In this document: positions 8,931-18,114 of the stretch, one piece after another
Position numbering within the stretch: position 1 is the first letter of the stretch
Layout of the letters: each line of letters starts with the position of its first letter
Assembly: GCA_047777475.1 (NCBI GenBank)
Contig: JBKEET010000004.1
Location: forward strand, 1 to 64,000
From: Sutterella sp047777475
Lineage (GTDB): Bacteria > Pseudomonadota > Gammaproteobacteria > Burkholderiales > Burkholderiaceae_F
Length of the DNA stretch: 64,000 bases
Reading direction: 5' to 3'
The notes under the pieces: generated by a model
Told to the model about the DNA's origin: nothing
The model's database searches: none
The model's input: only the letters and a program-made list of their open reading frames with translations
Position numbers and translations under genes: made by a program

Positions 8931-10272
8931 GAGTGTGTGGAAAATTTTGTGGGCGGCTCCTTCCAGTTTAATCGAGGTAAGGTGTCAGTCGGTCGCCGAA
9001 TTCAATGGCTAATTCCGATATGGCAGCCTTCCAATACGGCGATGGCCTCAGCCACCGCTTTTCCACTTTTCTGACGGCCAGATAAAGCAGTTTCATCGCT
9101 GCGGTTTCCGTTGGAAACGACGCCCGTGTTTTAGCCGCTTTCCTGAGATCCCGGTTCAGGCTTTCAATGGCGTTGGTCGTGTAGATCAGCCGCCTGACGT
9201 TCGGCGAGAAATCAAAGAAGGGAATCACACGGTCCCAGGCATCAAGCCACTGCTTGGCAATGTAAGGATATTTTTTCCCGAGATCCGAGCTGCTGAAATC
9301 GTCAAGCGCCCGGCGGGCCTGCTCGGCATTGACTGCCCTGTAGATCGGCTTCAGGGCTGCCGTAACGGCCTTGTAATCCTTGTAGCTCACCATCTTCAGG
9401 CTGTTGCGTATCAGGTGGATGATGCAGGTCTGCAGCAGCGTTTTGGGAAACGCGGTTTCAAGGGCTTCCTTCATGCCTTTCAGGCCGTCCGTCACGGCGA
9501 TCAGTACATCGGTCACCCCGCGGTTTTTCAGCTCGTTGAAGACCGTCAGCCAGTATTTGGCACTTTCGTTTTCCGCAATCCACATTCCGAGGACGTCTTT
9601 CTTCCCGTCGGTGTCAATTCCAAGGGCAATATGGACCGCTCTTGGCGTCACGATGCCGTTATCGCCGCGGATTTTTATTCTGATGGCATCAAAGAAAATC
9701 ACCGGATAGACAGGGCTCAAGGGCCGGTTCTGCCATTTTTCCAATTCCGGCAGTATGGCGTCCGTCACGTCGCTGATGAACTCGGCGCTGGTTTCCATGC
9801 CGTACTCGTCATAAAGAAAACCTTGAATTTCACGGACTGTCATGCCTCTGGCATAGAGGGCAAGAATCTTTTCGTCGAACCCTTCCAGGTTCCGCTTGTG
9901 CTTGGGAATAATCCTGGGCTGGAAGCGGCCCTTGCGGTCCCGGGGCACATCCACTTTGACGTTGCCGACCTTCGGGGATTTCATGGTTTTGGAACTGTGG
10001 CCGTTGCGTTCGTTGTCGCCAAGGCGGGCCTCGCCCTTGCCGTAGCCGAGGTGGTTTGTCATTTCGCCATCCAGCATTTTCGTCAGCAGCCGGCCCAGCA
10101 TATGGGCCATGATGTCCTCGGCTTCGCCTGAGGATTTGATTTCCCTGCCGGACTTTTTCATGTCTTCCAGCAGCTGTTCCGCATACTTGTCAAATGGATC
10201 AGGTTTGCGCTTCATGTGAGGCTCCTTTTTGAGTAATTATCTCAGAGCGCCCACAAAATTCTTTACACCCTC
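8931..10272 (-). mobile_element. IS256-family insertion sequence, 1342 bp
   Basis: The element carries one transposase gene on the minus strand. Its ends are imperfect inverted repeats of about 25 bp that share the core AATTTTGTGGGCG. It is flanked by an 8-bp direct duplication, CCGTTGAG, at 8923-8930 and 10273-10280. Size, terminal core and duplication length all fit the IS256 family. It sits inside the passenger region of the autotransporter. Confidence 0.9.
8968..10215 (-). CDS. IS256-family (Mutator-type) transposase
   Basis: A 415-residue transposase of the transposase_mut family. The first catalytic Asp is in FFDAIRIKIRG, the second in VTDGLKGM, and the Glu in TTNAIESLNRDLRK, with the family-typical CIIHLIRNSL between them. 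The N-terminal part carries the conserved GEMTNHLGYGKGE and RNGHSSKTMKSPKVG blocks. The frame is complete, so the element may still be able to move. It catalyses cut-and-paste or copy-out transposition with an 8-9 bp target duplication. Confidence 0.96.
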   Translation of the reverse strand: MKRKPDPFDKYAEQLLEDMKKSGREIKSSGEAEDIMAHMLGRLLTKMLDGEMTNHLGYGKGEARLGDNERNGHSSKTMKSPKVGNVKVDVPRDRKGRFQPRIIPKHKRNLEGFDEKILALYARGMTVREIQGFLYDEYGMETSAEFISDVTDAILPELEKWQNRPLSPVYPVIFFDAIRIKIRGDNGIVTPRAVHIALGIDTDGKKDVLGMWIAENESAKYWLTVFNELKNRGVTDVLIAVTDGLKGMKEALETAFPKTLLQTCIIHLIRNSLKMVSYKDYKAVTAALKPIYRAVNAEQARRALDDFSSSDLGKKYPYIAKQWLDAWDRVIPFFDFSPNVRRLIYTTNAIESLNRDLRKAAKTRASFPTETAAMKLLYLAVRKVEKRWLRPSPYWKAAISELAIEFGDRLTPYLD

Positions 10273-10280
10273 CCGTTGAG
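10273..10280 (+). repeat. Target-site duplication, right copy
   Basis: CCGTTGAG directly after the IS, identical to 8923-8930. Confidence 0.85.
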
Positions 10281-12485
10281 GGCACGCAAAACGGCATAGC
10301 GCTGACGGCGCAGCGGCAGATTGTATTTACTGACATTACGAGTGACGGCTCCTACGTCGTTGACCAAATGGAATCAGACGGCGAAGTGCTCGGCAACACC
10401 CACTCCGCACTGGCTACGGCGGAGCTCACGACAGAATCGGGACTTAATTCAATTGTCTCTGAGGGCAATGCTCTTTCTGTACTGACCGAGAAAAAAGCCT
10501 ATGCAGGGGAACAGACTCTGAGCGAAGAAGAACTCAGCGAAACCAATATCGTTTACCGGGATGCTTCCGGTGTCTACAGCAGTGTTTCGTTTTCAAAACT
10601 TGGAGACGCTTCGGCAGCGGCCGTCATCAGTGCGCAGAGCGGCACCAACGAAATCGTCGGCGGCGTGACGGCCATATCCGCCGAAGGCTACGGCACGGGC
10701 GATGAAAGCGCTGCTTCCGTCACCGTGAGCACGGTCTCCGGCCGGAACGTAATTTCGGGCGGCGAGGCCGCGCTCTCGGCCGGCACCAACGGCCGCATCC
10801 TCGTCGAAGGCCCGAGCACCGTGACGGGCGCCGTTGAAGCCGAGGGCGAAGCCGCTTCGATCGAACTCGATTACGGCGCCGATTCCGCCGTGACCGGCAA
10901 TCTGTCGTCCGCATCGGGGGCATCCATTGTCTTCACCCCTCAGGACGGCGGGACGGTGGTCCTGACGGGCACCGCGCAGACGGATACGGAGAGCACGCTT
11001 GCGCTCAACCTCTCCGCGGACAGCGTCTGGTACATGACAGGCCTGAGCAGTGTCTCTTCCCTCACGGGCACCGGCTCCGTTATTTATAAAAACGGCGGCG
11101 ATGCGCTCGAGATCGGCACGCTTACCGGTTCGCACACCTTTGCGCTCGACCTTTCGATGACAGGTTCTGAAAGCGACATGCTCTACATCGTCAACGGTTC
11201 TGCCGAAACGCAGACGCTCTCGATTAAGAACGGCTCGGAGCTCGGCGGCACCATGGCGATCGGCGACGCGGTCCGCTTTGCGACGATCAAGAACGCGGGC
11301 GGCGGCTTCGGCGAAGGCACCGAGCTCACCTATGCCGACGGTCCCGTGAATTACACCTTCACCATTGACTATCGCGATGCCGAAAGCGATCCGCTCAACA
11401 CCGAGGCGTACAACGACGCCTACAACGGCGACGGCACCCGCAAGCCCACGACCGAGGAGGTCGAGGCGACGTATGACGGCGAGGGCTCGAGCAATGTCTA
11501 CGCGGTAAAGACGGCCCAGTACGAAAACGCGGGCGGCCGCACGGCCTCTGCGGCGGGCAAGCTCGTCTGGCGCTACACCACGGACATGGACACCTACACG
11601 CGCCGCACGGCGCAGAGCACGGAGTTCATGCCGGGGTCCGAAAACGGCGCGTGGCTGCGCGCGGCCTACCATCGGCTCGAAGCCGACGGCTCGGGCAAGC
11701 TGCACGGTCCGTTCTGGGAACTCGGCTTCTCGGGCGACGTGAGAAGCTCGCCGGAGCGCACGCACCGCATCGGCTTCTCCGCGGGCTACACGGTGCAGAG
11801 CGGCAGCTGGGCGCACGACGACGGCTCGGTGAGGGTGAAGGACGCGACGGCGGCCTTCTACTACACGATGCTGGGCGCCCGGGACGACACGGGCGCGAGC
11901 GTCTCTTACTGGGACAACGTGCTTCGCTACCATCACCTGAGGACGCACACCGGCACGTACGACGATCCGAGCGGAGCGACGTTCGACGGCAATCGCACGC
12001 AGGAGGCGGTGAGCCTCTCGAGCGAGTACGGCCGGCGCATCCCACTTACGGAAACCGTGACGCTCACGCCGCAGGCACAGTTCCAGCTCACCTACGTGGG
12101 TGGATTTGACTCCGTTGACAGCGAAGGCATGCGCACCGAAGGCGACCACGACTGGAGCGCGGTGGCGCGCATCGGCGCCGACCTCTCGAGGCGCTGGGGC
12201 GAAGGCGGCAAGTCGTCCGCCTACCTCAAGGCGAGCCTGCTCCACGAGTTCTCGGACGGGCAGGAAATCCGCGTCTCGGGCCACAGCGCGGCGTCGCGCT
12301 TCGAGCACCCGGGCAGCGCCCGCGGGTCGTGGGCGGGCTCGGTCTGGGTCTCAACAAGAGACTCGGCGACAAGGCCTACGTGTACTTCGACGGCGAAACC
12401 CAGATCGGCTCGGGCCGCCGGAACAGCTACGTGTTCACGGGCGGCTTCAAGTACGCGTTCTGAGACAGCCGTTCCTTAAGGACAT

Positions 12486-12517
12486 CCGGAAGGGCCGCAA
12501 ACCCTTCCGGCTTTTTT
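12486..12517 (+). terminator. Terminator after autotransporter 1
   Basis: Nine-bp stem CCGGAAGGG / CCCTTCCGG followed by six T residues. Confidence 0.88.
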
Positions 12518-12736
12518 GACTTTGCCTGAAAAGACTGCTTAACAGACATGATGTGCAAAGCTTTTTTCAGCCGGGAAGACGCCGTCCGTGCCTGTTCTTT
12601 CACGATCCGTGCCTTTTCCTCTTGATCGGCGGGGAAAAGCGGTTTCGGCGCGGACGCACCGCTTACAATGCCGGTATCAGACAGAATGCCGGCATTGTAT
12701 TTCCCTACGGAATCCGGCCGGACAAGGAGACAAGAA

Positions 12737-13315
12737 ATGACCAATCCGCATATCGTTCCCGTTGAGCTCGACAAGGTCTACAGGATCCTCAACATCGGCG
12801 CCACGACGCTCGTGTCCGCCAAGTACGGCGAGGAGACCGACACCATGGCGGCGGCCTGGGTGTGCGCGCTCAACATCGATCCCGCCCGCCTCACGGCCAT
12901 CATCGACAGCACGCATTTCACGCGTCCGCTCATTGAAAAGAGCGGCTACTTTGCCGTTCAGATTCCGACCGCCAGGATCGCCGACCAGGTGATGGCGCTC
13001 GGCAGCATCAGCAAGAACGACGATCCGAAGAAGCTCGAGAAGAGCGGGGCGAAGTTCTTCACGCTCGGCGGGTATGACATCCCGCTCACCGAAGGCTGCG
13101 CGGCGTGGATCATCTGCAAGGTCGTGCCCGAGCCTCATAACGAGAAGGCCTACGATCTTTTCATCGGCGAACCTGTCGCCGCCTGGGCCGACGACCGCAT
13201 CTTCAACGGCCACTGGCTCTTTGAAACCGCGCCCGACGAGATGAAGACGCTGCACTACGTTGCAGGCGCTCATTTCTACAAGATCGGCGAAGCGCTTGAC
13301 GTCAAGGGCTATTAA
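12737..13315 (+). CDS. Flavin reductase-like FMN-binding protein
   Basis: A 192-residue protein of the flavin reductase domain family. The text TLVSAKYGEETDTMAAAWVCALNIDPARL..., followed by THFTRPLIEKSGYFAVQIP, fits the FMN-binding split barrel of flavoredoxin-like proteins. Members bind FMN and either supply reduced flavin to partner enzymes or act as electron carriers. The start is an ATG with AAGGAG eight bases upstream. It is monocistronic and followed by a terminator, so its partner cannot be read from context. Confidence 0.85.
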   Translation: MTNPHIVPVELDKVYRILNIGATTLVSAKYGEETDTMAAAWVCALNIDPARLTAIIDSTHFTRPLIEKSGYFAVQIPTARIADQVMALGSISKNDDPKKLEKSGAKFFTLGGYDIPLTEGCAAWIICKVVPEPHNEKAYDLFIGEPVAAWADDRIFNGHWLFETAPDEMKTLHYVAGAHFYKIGEALDVKGY

Positions 13316-13340
13316 ATTCTGATATCCTGACGGACGAACA

Positions 13341-13375
13341 AAGCCCGCCGCGGGTATACGGCCTGCGGCGGGCTT
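13341..13375 (+). terminator. Rho-independent hairpin
   Basis: Eleven-bp stem AAGCCCGCCGC / GCGGCGGGCTT after the flavin reductase gene; only a short T stretch follows. Confidence 0.7.
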
Positions 13376-13465
13376 ACTGTTCCCAAAATCTTTTCACGCG
13401 GCTTTGACGCACCGGGGCAGACAATGCTCCATTGCGTTTCTTTTTTCCCTTTCAGGAGTGAGGCA

Positions 13466-14689
13466 ATGCCGGCAGATTCTTCAGGTCAGGGCAAGAGGCC
13501 CGCTATTCCCCGCACCGTCTGGGTGCTCGGGTTCGTGAGCCTCCTGATGGACGTTTCTTCCGAAATGATCCATGCCGTGCTGCCGCTTTTCATGGTCGGC
13601 ACGCTCGGAGCGAGTGCGCTTTGGGTGGGCCTGGTGGAAGGCGCGGGCGAAGGCATCGCGCTCATCACGAAGGTGTTTTCCGGCGTCATCGCCGACAAGT
13701 TCGGGCACCGCAAATGGCTGGTGTTCGCGGGCTACGGCCTCGGCGTGATCTCCAAGCCGCTCTTCCCGCTCGCCACGAGCATGCCGCTCGTGCTTGTCGC
13801 GAGGCTCTCGGACCGCATCGGCAAGGGCCTTCGCGGCGCGCCGCGCGATGCCATCATCGCCGATGTGACGCCGAAGAAGATCCTCGGCGCGGCCTACGGC
13901 CTGCGCCAGTCGCTTGATTCGGCGGGCGCTTTCATCGGCCCGCTGATCGCAACGCTGCTGCTGCTTTACGTGACGAGCGACTTCCGGCTGATTTTCTGGG
14001 TCGCGCTCATCCCCGGCATCCTCTGCCTGCTCCTCATCATCTTCGGCGTCGAGGAGAAGGCGGCCGATTCCGGCCACGTGCGTCCCGCGCCGCGCCCCCT
14101 GAGGGACTTCCTCTCCTTCAAGTCGGCGGCGTTCCGCTCGCTGCTTCTTCTCGGCGTGCTGTTCTCGCTGGCACGCTTCTCGAACGCCTTCATCGTGCTG
14201 CGCGCCGGCGACTGCGGCGTCCCGACGGCCCTGATCCCGATGGCGATGGTGGGCATGAACCTCGTGTTCTCGTTCTCCTCCTATCCGTTCGGCAAGCTGG
14301 CCGACCATATCGAGCCGCTCAAGCTGCTCGGCCTCGGGCTTATCTTCCTGATCGCTTCGGACGCGGCTTTTGCCGCGAGCACCTCGCCCTGGGGCATCGC
14401 CGCGGGCATCACGCTCTGGGGCCTGCATCTCGGCGCGAGCCAAGGCATCATGTCGTTCCTCGTCGCGAAGATCGCCCCGGCGGACAGGCGCGCCACGGCC
14501 TTCGGCGTGTACAACTTCTTCACGGGCCTCGCGATGCTCGCCGCCGGCCTGATCGCCGGCGTCCTCTGGGATAAGTTCGGCGCTTCGGCCTCCTTCATCG
14601 GCGGCGCCGTGTTCGCCGCGCTTTCGCTCGCGATGCTGGTGTTCTCTCCGGTCGGCTCTGCGGCGCGGAAGTCCGGCAACCTCAGCTGA
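13466..14689 (+). CDS. Major facilitator superfamily transporter
   Basis: A 407-residue membrane protein with about 12 hydrophobic segments. The MFS loop 2-3 motif is visible as GVIADKFGHRKW, and RLSDRIGKGLRGAPRDAIIAD (with SLDSAGAFIGPL) is typical of a broad group of bacterial drug/metabolite exporters. The substrate cannot be told from the sequence. The start is the ATG at 13466 with CAGGAG upstream. It is transcribed alone and closed by its own terminator. Confidence 0.85.
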   Translation: MPADSSGQGKRPAIPRTVWVLGFVSLLMDVSSEMIHAVLPLFMVGTLGASALWVGLVEGAGEGIALITKVFSGVIADKFGHRKWLVFAGYGLGVISKPLFPLATSMPLVLVARLSDRIGKGLRGAPRDAIIADVTPKKILGAAYGLRQSLDSAGAFIGPLIATLLLLYVTSDFRLIFWVALIPGILCLLLIIFGVEEKAADSGHVRPAPRPLRDFLSFKSAAFRSLLLLGVLFSLARFSNAFIVLRAGDCGVPTALIPMAMVGMNLVFSFSSYPFGKLADHIEPLKLLGLGLIFLIASDAAFAASTSPWGIAAGITLWGLHLGASQGIMSFLVAKIAPADRRATAFGVYNFFTGLAMLAAGLIAGVLWDKFGASASFIGGAVFAALSLAMLVFSPVGSAARKSGNLS

Positions 14690-14744
14690 GGCTTCTCTCA
14701 AAACGAAGCGCGCTGCACGCGCAGCGCAGGCCGGGCAAAATAAT

Positions 14745-14787
14745 GCCCGCTTCGGACTGCGGCTGGCCGGTACCGAAGCGGGCTTTT
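14745..14787 (+). terminator. Terminator between MFS gene and metallophosphatase
   Basis: Eleven-bp stem GCCCGCTTCGG / CCGAAGCGGGC followed by TTTT; it lies between two converging genes and may serve both. Confidence 0.85.
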
Positions 14788-14812
14788 CCGACGGTTTTTA
14801 GCGTCTCAGCTT

Positions 14813-15772
14813 TTAGGCCTTGCGGCGGCAGACGTGGCTGCGCTCGTTGTAGATGCCTTCGACGTAAACGTTGCAGTTCTTGTCAACGCTCACGATGCCG
14901 AGCACGTTATGCGGAAGCGGCTGCTCGACCATGCCCTGGTTGACGACATAGTGGATGCCGTTGCGCACGGAGTACCAACCGCGGTGGTAGTGGCCGCTGA
15001 TCACGGCGAGCACGCGGCCGCTCTTCTCGAGCATGCCGACGACCTGCTTCGCGTTGCTGATGATAAAGCTCTGCGGGAGCTTCTCATTGACGTCCCAGCC
15101 GTTGAGCAGCTGGTGCGTGAAGACGATGACGGGCTCCTTGCCTTCGGAAAGCTCCTTGCCGAGCCATTCGATTTCCTTGTCGGGCACGACGGCGACCTTC
15201 CAGTCGAAGTTGCCCGTGCTGTAGTGCTCGCCCTTGGCGTTGTTGTAGCAGGCGTCGAGCACGATGTACTTCACGCCGCCCGCGATGAAGCTGTAATAAA
15301 GCTTGCCGTTCGCGTCGCCGTAATTGATCTCGTTGCTCAGCACGTCCTGGAACGTAATCTTGTCGAAGTCATGGTTGCCGGCGACGTGGTAGCGCGGGCC
15401 GTTGAAGCGCGCAAAGGCGCTTTCGACCGTCTGCAGGTAGCGAAGCGTGCCTTCGCGGTCGCCGTCGTCGTTGCAGTCCTTGAAGTCGCCGAGCTCGATC
15501 GCGAAATCCAGGTCGCTCACGTTGAAGAGGTCGGTCGCCTGGCGAAGCTTCGCGAGCGAGTCGCGGTACACGCGCACCGACTCCTCGTTCGGGATGCGGC
15601 GCACGGGGGCCACGCAGTAATGCACGTCGGTGACGAAGCCGAAGCGCGAGATAAGCTCGCTCTTTGCCGGCACCGTAATGGTTTCGCAGTTGACGGTCTG
15701 GGCAAAGAGGCTGCCCGCAGCGGGGGCAATCATCGCGCCGAGCGCGGATTGGATAAACAAGCGTCTTTTCAT
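14813..15772 (-). CDS. Tat-exported calcineurin-like metallophosphoesterase
   Basis: A 319-residue protein starting MKRRLFIQSALGAM, a twin-arginine type signal (KRRLFIQ then a hydrophobic stretch ending FAQT). The phosphoesterase motifs are present in order: TDVHY, ELGDFKD (GD metal ligands), VAGNHDFD (GNHD), THQLL and SGHYHRG (GHxH). These bind a two-metal centre and hydrolyse phosphate esters, here probably in the periplasm. The catalytic set is complete. The substrate is unknown. The ATG at 15772 is chosen because it gives the Tat signal at the N-terminus. Confidence 0.9.
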   Translation of the reverse strand: MKRRLFIQSALGAMIAPAAGSLFAQTVNCETITVPAKSELISRFGFVTDVHYCVAPVRRIPNEESVRVYRDSLAKLRQATDLFNVSDLDFAIELGDFKDCNDDGDREGTLRYLQTVESAFARFNGPRYHVAGNHDFDKITFQDVLSNEINYGDANGKLYYSFIAGGVKYIVLDACYNNAKGEHYSTGNFDWKVAVVPDKEIEWLGKELSEGKEPVIVFTHQLLNGWDVNEKLPQSFIISNAKQVVGMLEKSGRVLAVISGHYHRGWYSVRNGIHYVVNQGMVEQPLPHNVLGIVSVDKNCNVYVEGIYNERSHVCRRKA

Positions 15773-16099
15773 TTTCAATACAGCAAAAACAACAGCATTG
15801 TGCCTTCCCGCGCTCGCTGACTCGGCCTCCGCCCGGGAAGGCGCAAAGCGAAAGCTCCCTTTGTCAGCGCCGCCCATTCTAGGAAGGCCCTGTAACGGCT
15901 TTGTGCAGGTTGCATGAAGTTTTCGTGAGAAGAGGGCGCTTTCGATGACGATTCCGTGAAATGCATGAATTTGTGTTCGCCACGAATGCGGCAGAAGTGC
16001 GTTCGGTGCCCTCTTTACAGCGGAGAAAATGACGATATAATGACGATAATTTCTTAGATACAGGATATCCGATATATCGGATAAAACCGGAATCCCGCC
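15773..16099 (+). other. Divergent intergenic region with promoter and operator for the XRE regulator
   Basis: A 327-bp region between the minus-strand phosphatase gene and the plus-strand regulator. Apart from the promoter and palindrome listed separately, nothing gene-like is seen. Confidence 0.5.
16014..16083 (+). promoter_or_regulatory. Promoter and palindromic operator of the XRE-cupin gene
   Basis: A -35 like TTTACA (16014-16019), 16-base spacer and TATAAT (16036-16041) are followed by a perfect 18-bp palindrome, TATCCGATATATCGGATA (16066-16083), ending 16 bases before the ATG. The position in the 5' leader fits autorepression by the encoded regulator. Confidence 0.65.
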
Positions 16100-16654
16100 A
16101 TGAACATCCTTAACAGCGTGGCCGCCAACCTGAAGGCCGTCCGCAGCCGCAAGCACCTGACGCTCGAGGAGGCCTCGCACCTCACCGGCGTCTCGAGAAG
16201 CATGCTCTCCGCCATCGAGAAGGGCGACGTGAACCCGACGATTTCCGTCCTTTGGAAAATCGCGCTCGGCTACCGCATCAAGTTCACCTCGCTCATCGAG
16301 CCCGCCGAGCAGCCCTGCAGTGTGATCCGCGCCGCGGATACGGAGCCCCTCACCGAGGGCGACGGCAAGTACATCAACTATCCCGTCTTTCCTTACGACG
16401 AGAACCGGCGCTTCGAGACATACCGCATCCGCATCGACCGCGGCGGTCATCTCGAGGCGGAGCCGCACATGCCTGGCACGGAAGAGTACGTCACGGTCTT
16501 TTCGGGATCGGTGAGGATTGAAGCGGGCGCCGAGACGGTCGACCTCGCCGAGGGCGACTCCGTGCATTTCGCCGCCGACGTGCCGCACTCCTACCGCAAC
16601 ACCGGCCGTGGCACCGCGTGGCTCTCGATGATGATTTACTACCGCGAGGCCTAA
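16100..16654 (+). CDS. XRE-family transcriptional regulator with C-terminal cupin domain
   Basis: A 184-residue regulator. The N-terminal helix-turn-helix (about residues 7-62: LKAVRSRKHLTLEEAS-HLTGVSRSMLSAIEKG-NPTISVLWKIA) matches the Cro/CI type. The cupin (about 110-180) has the metal-site pattern GGHLEAEPHMPGTEEYVTVFSG and DSVHFAADVPHSYRN. Such proteins sense a small ligand through the cupin and often control amino-acid metabolism or export genes. The acetyltransferase gene 48 bases downstream, in the same direction, is a likely co-transcribed target. The upstream palindrome suggests autoregulation. Confidence 0.92.
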   Translation: MNILNSVAANLKAVRSRKHLTLEEASHLTGVSRSMLSAIEKGDVNPTISVLWKIALGYRIKFTSLIEPAEQPCSVIRAADTEPLTEGDGKYINYPVFPYDENRRFETYRIRIDRGGHLEAEPHMPGTEEYVTVFSGSVRIEAGAETVDLAEGDSVHFAADVPHSYRNTGRGTAWLSMMIYYREA

Positions 16655-16702
16655 GCGGGAAGAAATTCCGAATTTTCTTTTTATTTTTTGAGGGAGAACT
16701 TT

Positions 16703-17206
16703 ATGTCAGTCAAGCTTGTGAAGGCCGAGGAAAAGGATTTCGGCGAAGCCATGGACATGATCAACGCCGCCAAGAAGCTGCTGAAGGACAGCGGCGTCGA
16801 CCAGTGGCAGAACGGCTATCCCGACGAGGCGTGCATCCTCGGCGATATCCGCGCCGGGAAGGGCTACTTCGCCGAAGAAAACGGCGTGAAGCTCGGCTAC
16901 CTGTGCGTCGATTTCGGCGGCGAGCCCGCCTACGACCACCTGAAGGGCGAGTGGGCCACCAAGCCGCCCTATGCCGTCGTGCACCGCATGGCGTTTTCGC
17001 CCGCCGCGCGCGGCAAGGGCCTGAGCAGCGTGGTTTTCCGCCTCGCCGAAGAACTGAGCCGCGAAAAGGGCGTCATGGCAATGCGCGTCGACACCGACGA
17101 CGGCAACGAGCGCATGAAGCACATCCTGACGAAGAACGGCTTCACGTACCGCGGTACGATCTGGTTCGACAACAGCGTCAAGATCGCTTACGACAAGAAT
17201 CTCTGA
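16703..17206 (+). CDS. GNAT-family N-acetyltransferase
   Basis: A 167-residue single-domain acetyltransferase. The acetyl-CoA binding region reads VVHRMAFSPAARGKGLSSVVFRLAEE, with the RGKG loop, and the C-terminal half MRVDTDDGNERMKHILTKNGFTYRGTIW is the usual GNAT beta5-alpha4 segment. The substrate is unknown. The start is the ATG at 16703 with GAGGGAGAA upstream. It probably forms a two-gene unit with the XRE-cupin regulator and is followed by a terminator. Confidence 0.88.
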   Translation: MSVKLVKAEEKDFGEAMDMINAAKKLLKDSGVDQWQNGYPDEACILGDIRAGKGYFAEENGVKLGYLCVDFGGEPAYDHLKGEWATKPPYAVVHRMAFSPAARGKGLSSVVFRLAEELSREKGVMAMRVDTDDGNERMKHILTKNGFTYRGTIWFDNSVKIAYDKNL

Positions 17207-17229
17207 AGCCTGTTCCGGCTTTTAAAGCA

Positions 17230-17264
17230 AAAGGGGGCAGCGTCCGCTCGGGCGCTGCCCCTTT
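17230..17264 (+). terminator. Terminator after the acetyltransferase gene
   Basis: Stem AAAGGGGGCAGCG / CGCTGCCCCTTT, with one bulged G; a short T run is in the 3' arm. Confidence 0.75.
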
Positions 17265-17310
17265 GCGCTGCAGGCTGCAGGAAGGCCGCTCTTTTCGTCC
17301 TGTTCGGACT

Positions 17311-18114
17311 TCAGGCCTTTGCCGTCTTGCGGGCGTCGAATTTCTGCTCGAACTTCCGAACGATTTCCCGAAGGTCGGCGGTCAGGTAGGAGAGCGCCTT
17401 TTTCCGGAGAGCGTCCGGCACGCCGTAATAAGCCTCGGCAATGCTGCCCGTGATCGCGCCGATCGTGTCGCTGTCGCCGCCGAGCGAAACCGCGTTGCGC
17501 ACGGCGTCTTCAAAGGACGTCGACTCATAGAATGCGACAAGCGCCTGGGGAACCGTGCGCTGGCAGGATTCGTAAAACGCATAGGTCGGGCGGATTTCGT
17601 CCAGGGTGGAATCCGCCGCGTAATAGTGCTCCGTCATATAGCGGCGGATTTCCGGCATCGTTTTCCCGCTCCTTGCAAGGAAAATGGCAACCGCCGTTGC
17701 CTCCGCTCCCTTGAGGCCCTCGGGATGGTTGTGCGTCACCGCCGTCACGGCCTTCGAGAGCGCCCTCACTTCCTCGATCGTGCGGCCGGCCCAGCCGCAG
17801 CCGCTCACCCGCATGGCCGAGCCGTTTCCGTAGCTCCAGTAAGGTTTCGGATCGTCGGATTCAAGCCAAAGGGCAAAATTGCCGCCGTAGCCCCTTTTCG
17901 GGTATTTCATCGCCAACGAGCGCATGGACCGGACGGCGGCTTTCGGAAGATCGGCCGGGTTTTCTGCTTTCATGAGCGCGTCGCACACCGCGAGCGTCAT
18001 GACGGTGTCGTCCGTGAAAAAACAGTTCTTCGCAAAAAATTCGAATTCCTTCGTCTTGATCCGGTCCCATTCAAAGCGGGAGCCGGCAATATCGCCTGCA
18101 ATCGCACCGATCAT
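17311..18114 (-). CDS. ADP-ribosylglycohydrolase family protein
   Basis: A 267-residue protein beginning MIGAIAGDIAGSRFEW. It carries the metal-binding signatures of the family: FFTDDTVMT near residues 32-40 and GGDSDTIGAITGSIAEAYYG near 213-232, plus WSYGNGSAMRV. Members remove ADP-ribose from proteins (as DraG) or cleave related glycosidic bonds with two Mg2+ ions. No ADP-ribosyltransferase partner is visible nearby. The start at 18114 has GGAG upstream; an upstream in-frame start at 18207 would add residues not seen in the family. Confidence 0.92.
   Translation of the reverse strand: MIGAIAGDIAGSRFEWDRIKTKEFEFFAKNCFFTDDTVMTLAVCDALMKAENPADLPKAAVRSMRSLAMKYPKRGYGGNFALWLESDDPKPYWSYGNGSAMRVSGCGWAGRTIEEVRALSKAVTAVTHNHPEGLKGAEATAVAIFLARSGKTMPEIRRYMTEHYYAADSTLDEIRPTYAFYESCQRTVPQALVAFYESTSFEDAVRNAVSLGGDSDTIGAITGSIAEAYYGVPDALRKKALSYLTADLREIVRKFEQKFDARKTAKA

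Larger units (their letters stand above)
7401..12463 (+). pseudogene. Autotransporter adhesin gene, interrupted by an IS256-family element and frameshifted
   Basis: The left part (7401-8930) encodes a signal peptide (hydrophobic core HVLTLSAVFALVLAGVPF, ending PHAAG) and a repetitive Ser/Gly/Asn-rich passenger with recurring AGxSNxF motifs, as in beta-helix passengers. The right part (10281-12463) continues the passenger and ends with an autotransporter beta-barrel from about 11530 (GKLVWRYTTDMDTYTRR... AWLRAAYHRLEADGSG). Removing the insertion plus one target copy (1350 bp) leaves the same frame throughout. Near the end, about 12320-12345, one base appears to be missing: the expected barrel end RLGDKAYVYFDGE...GGFKYAF is in the next frame, stopping at 12463. 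As it stands the gene cannot make a full adhesin; an open frame from the left half runs into the IS to 9074. Confidence 0.88.
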
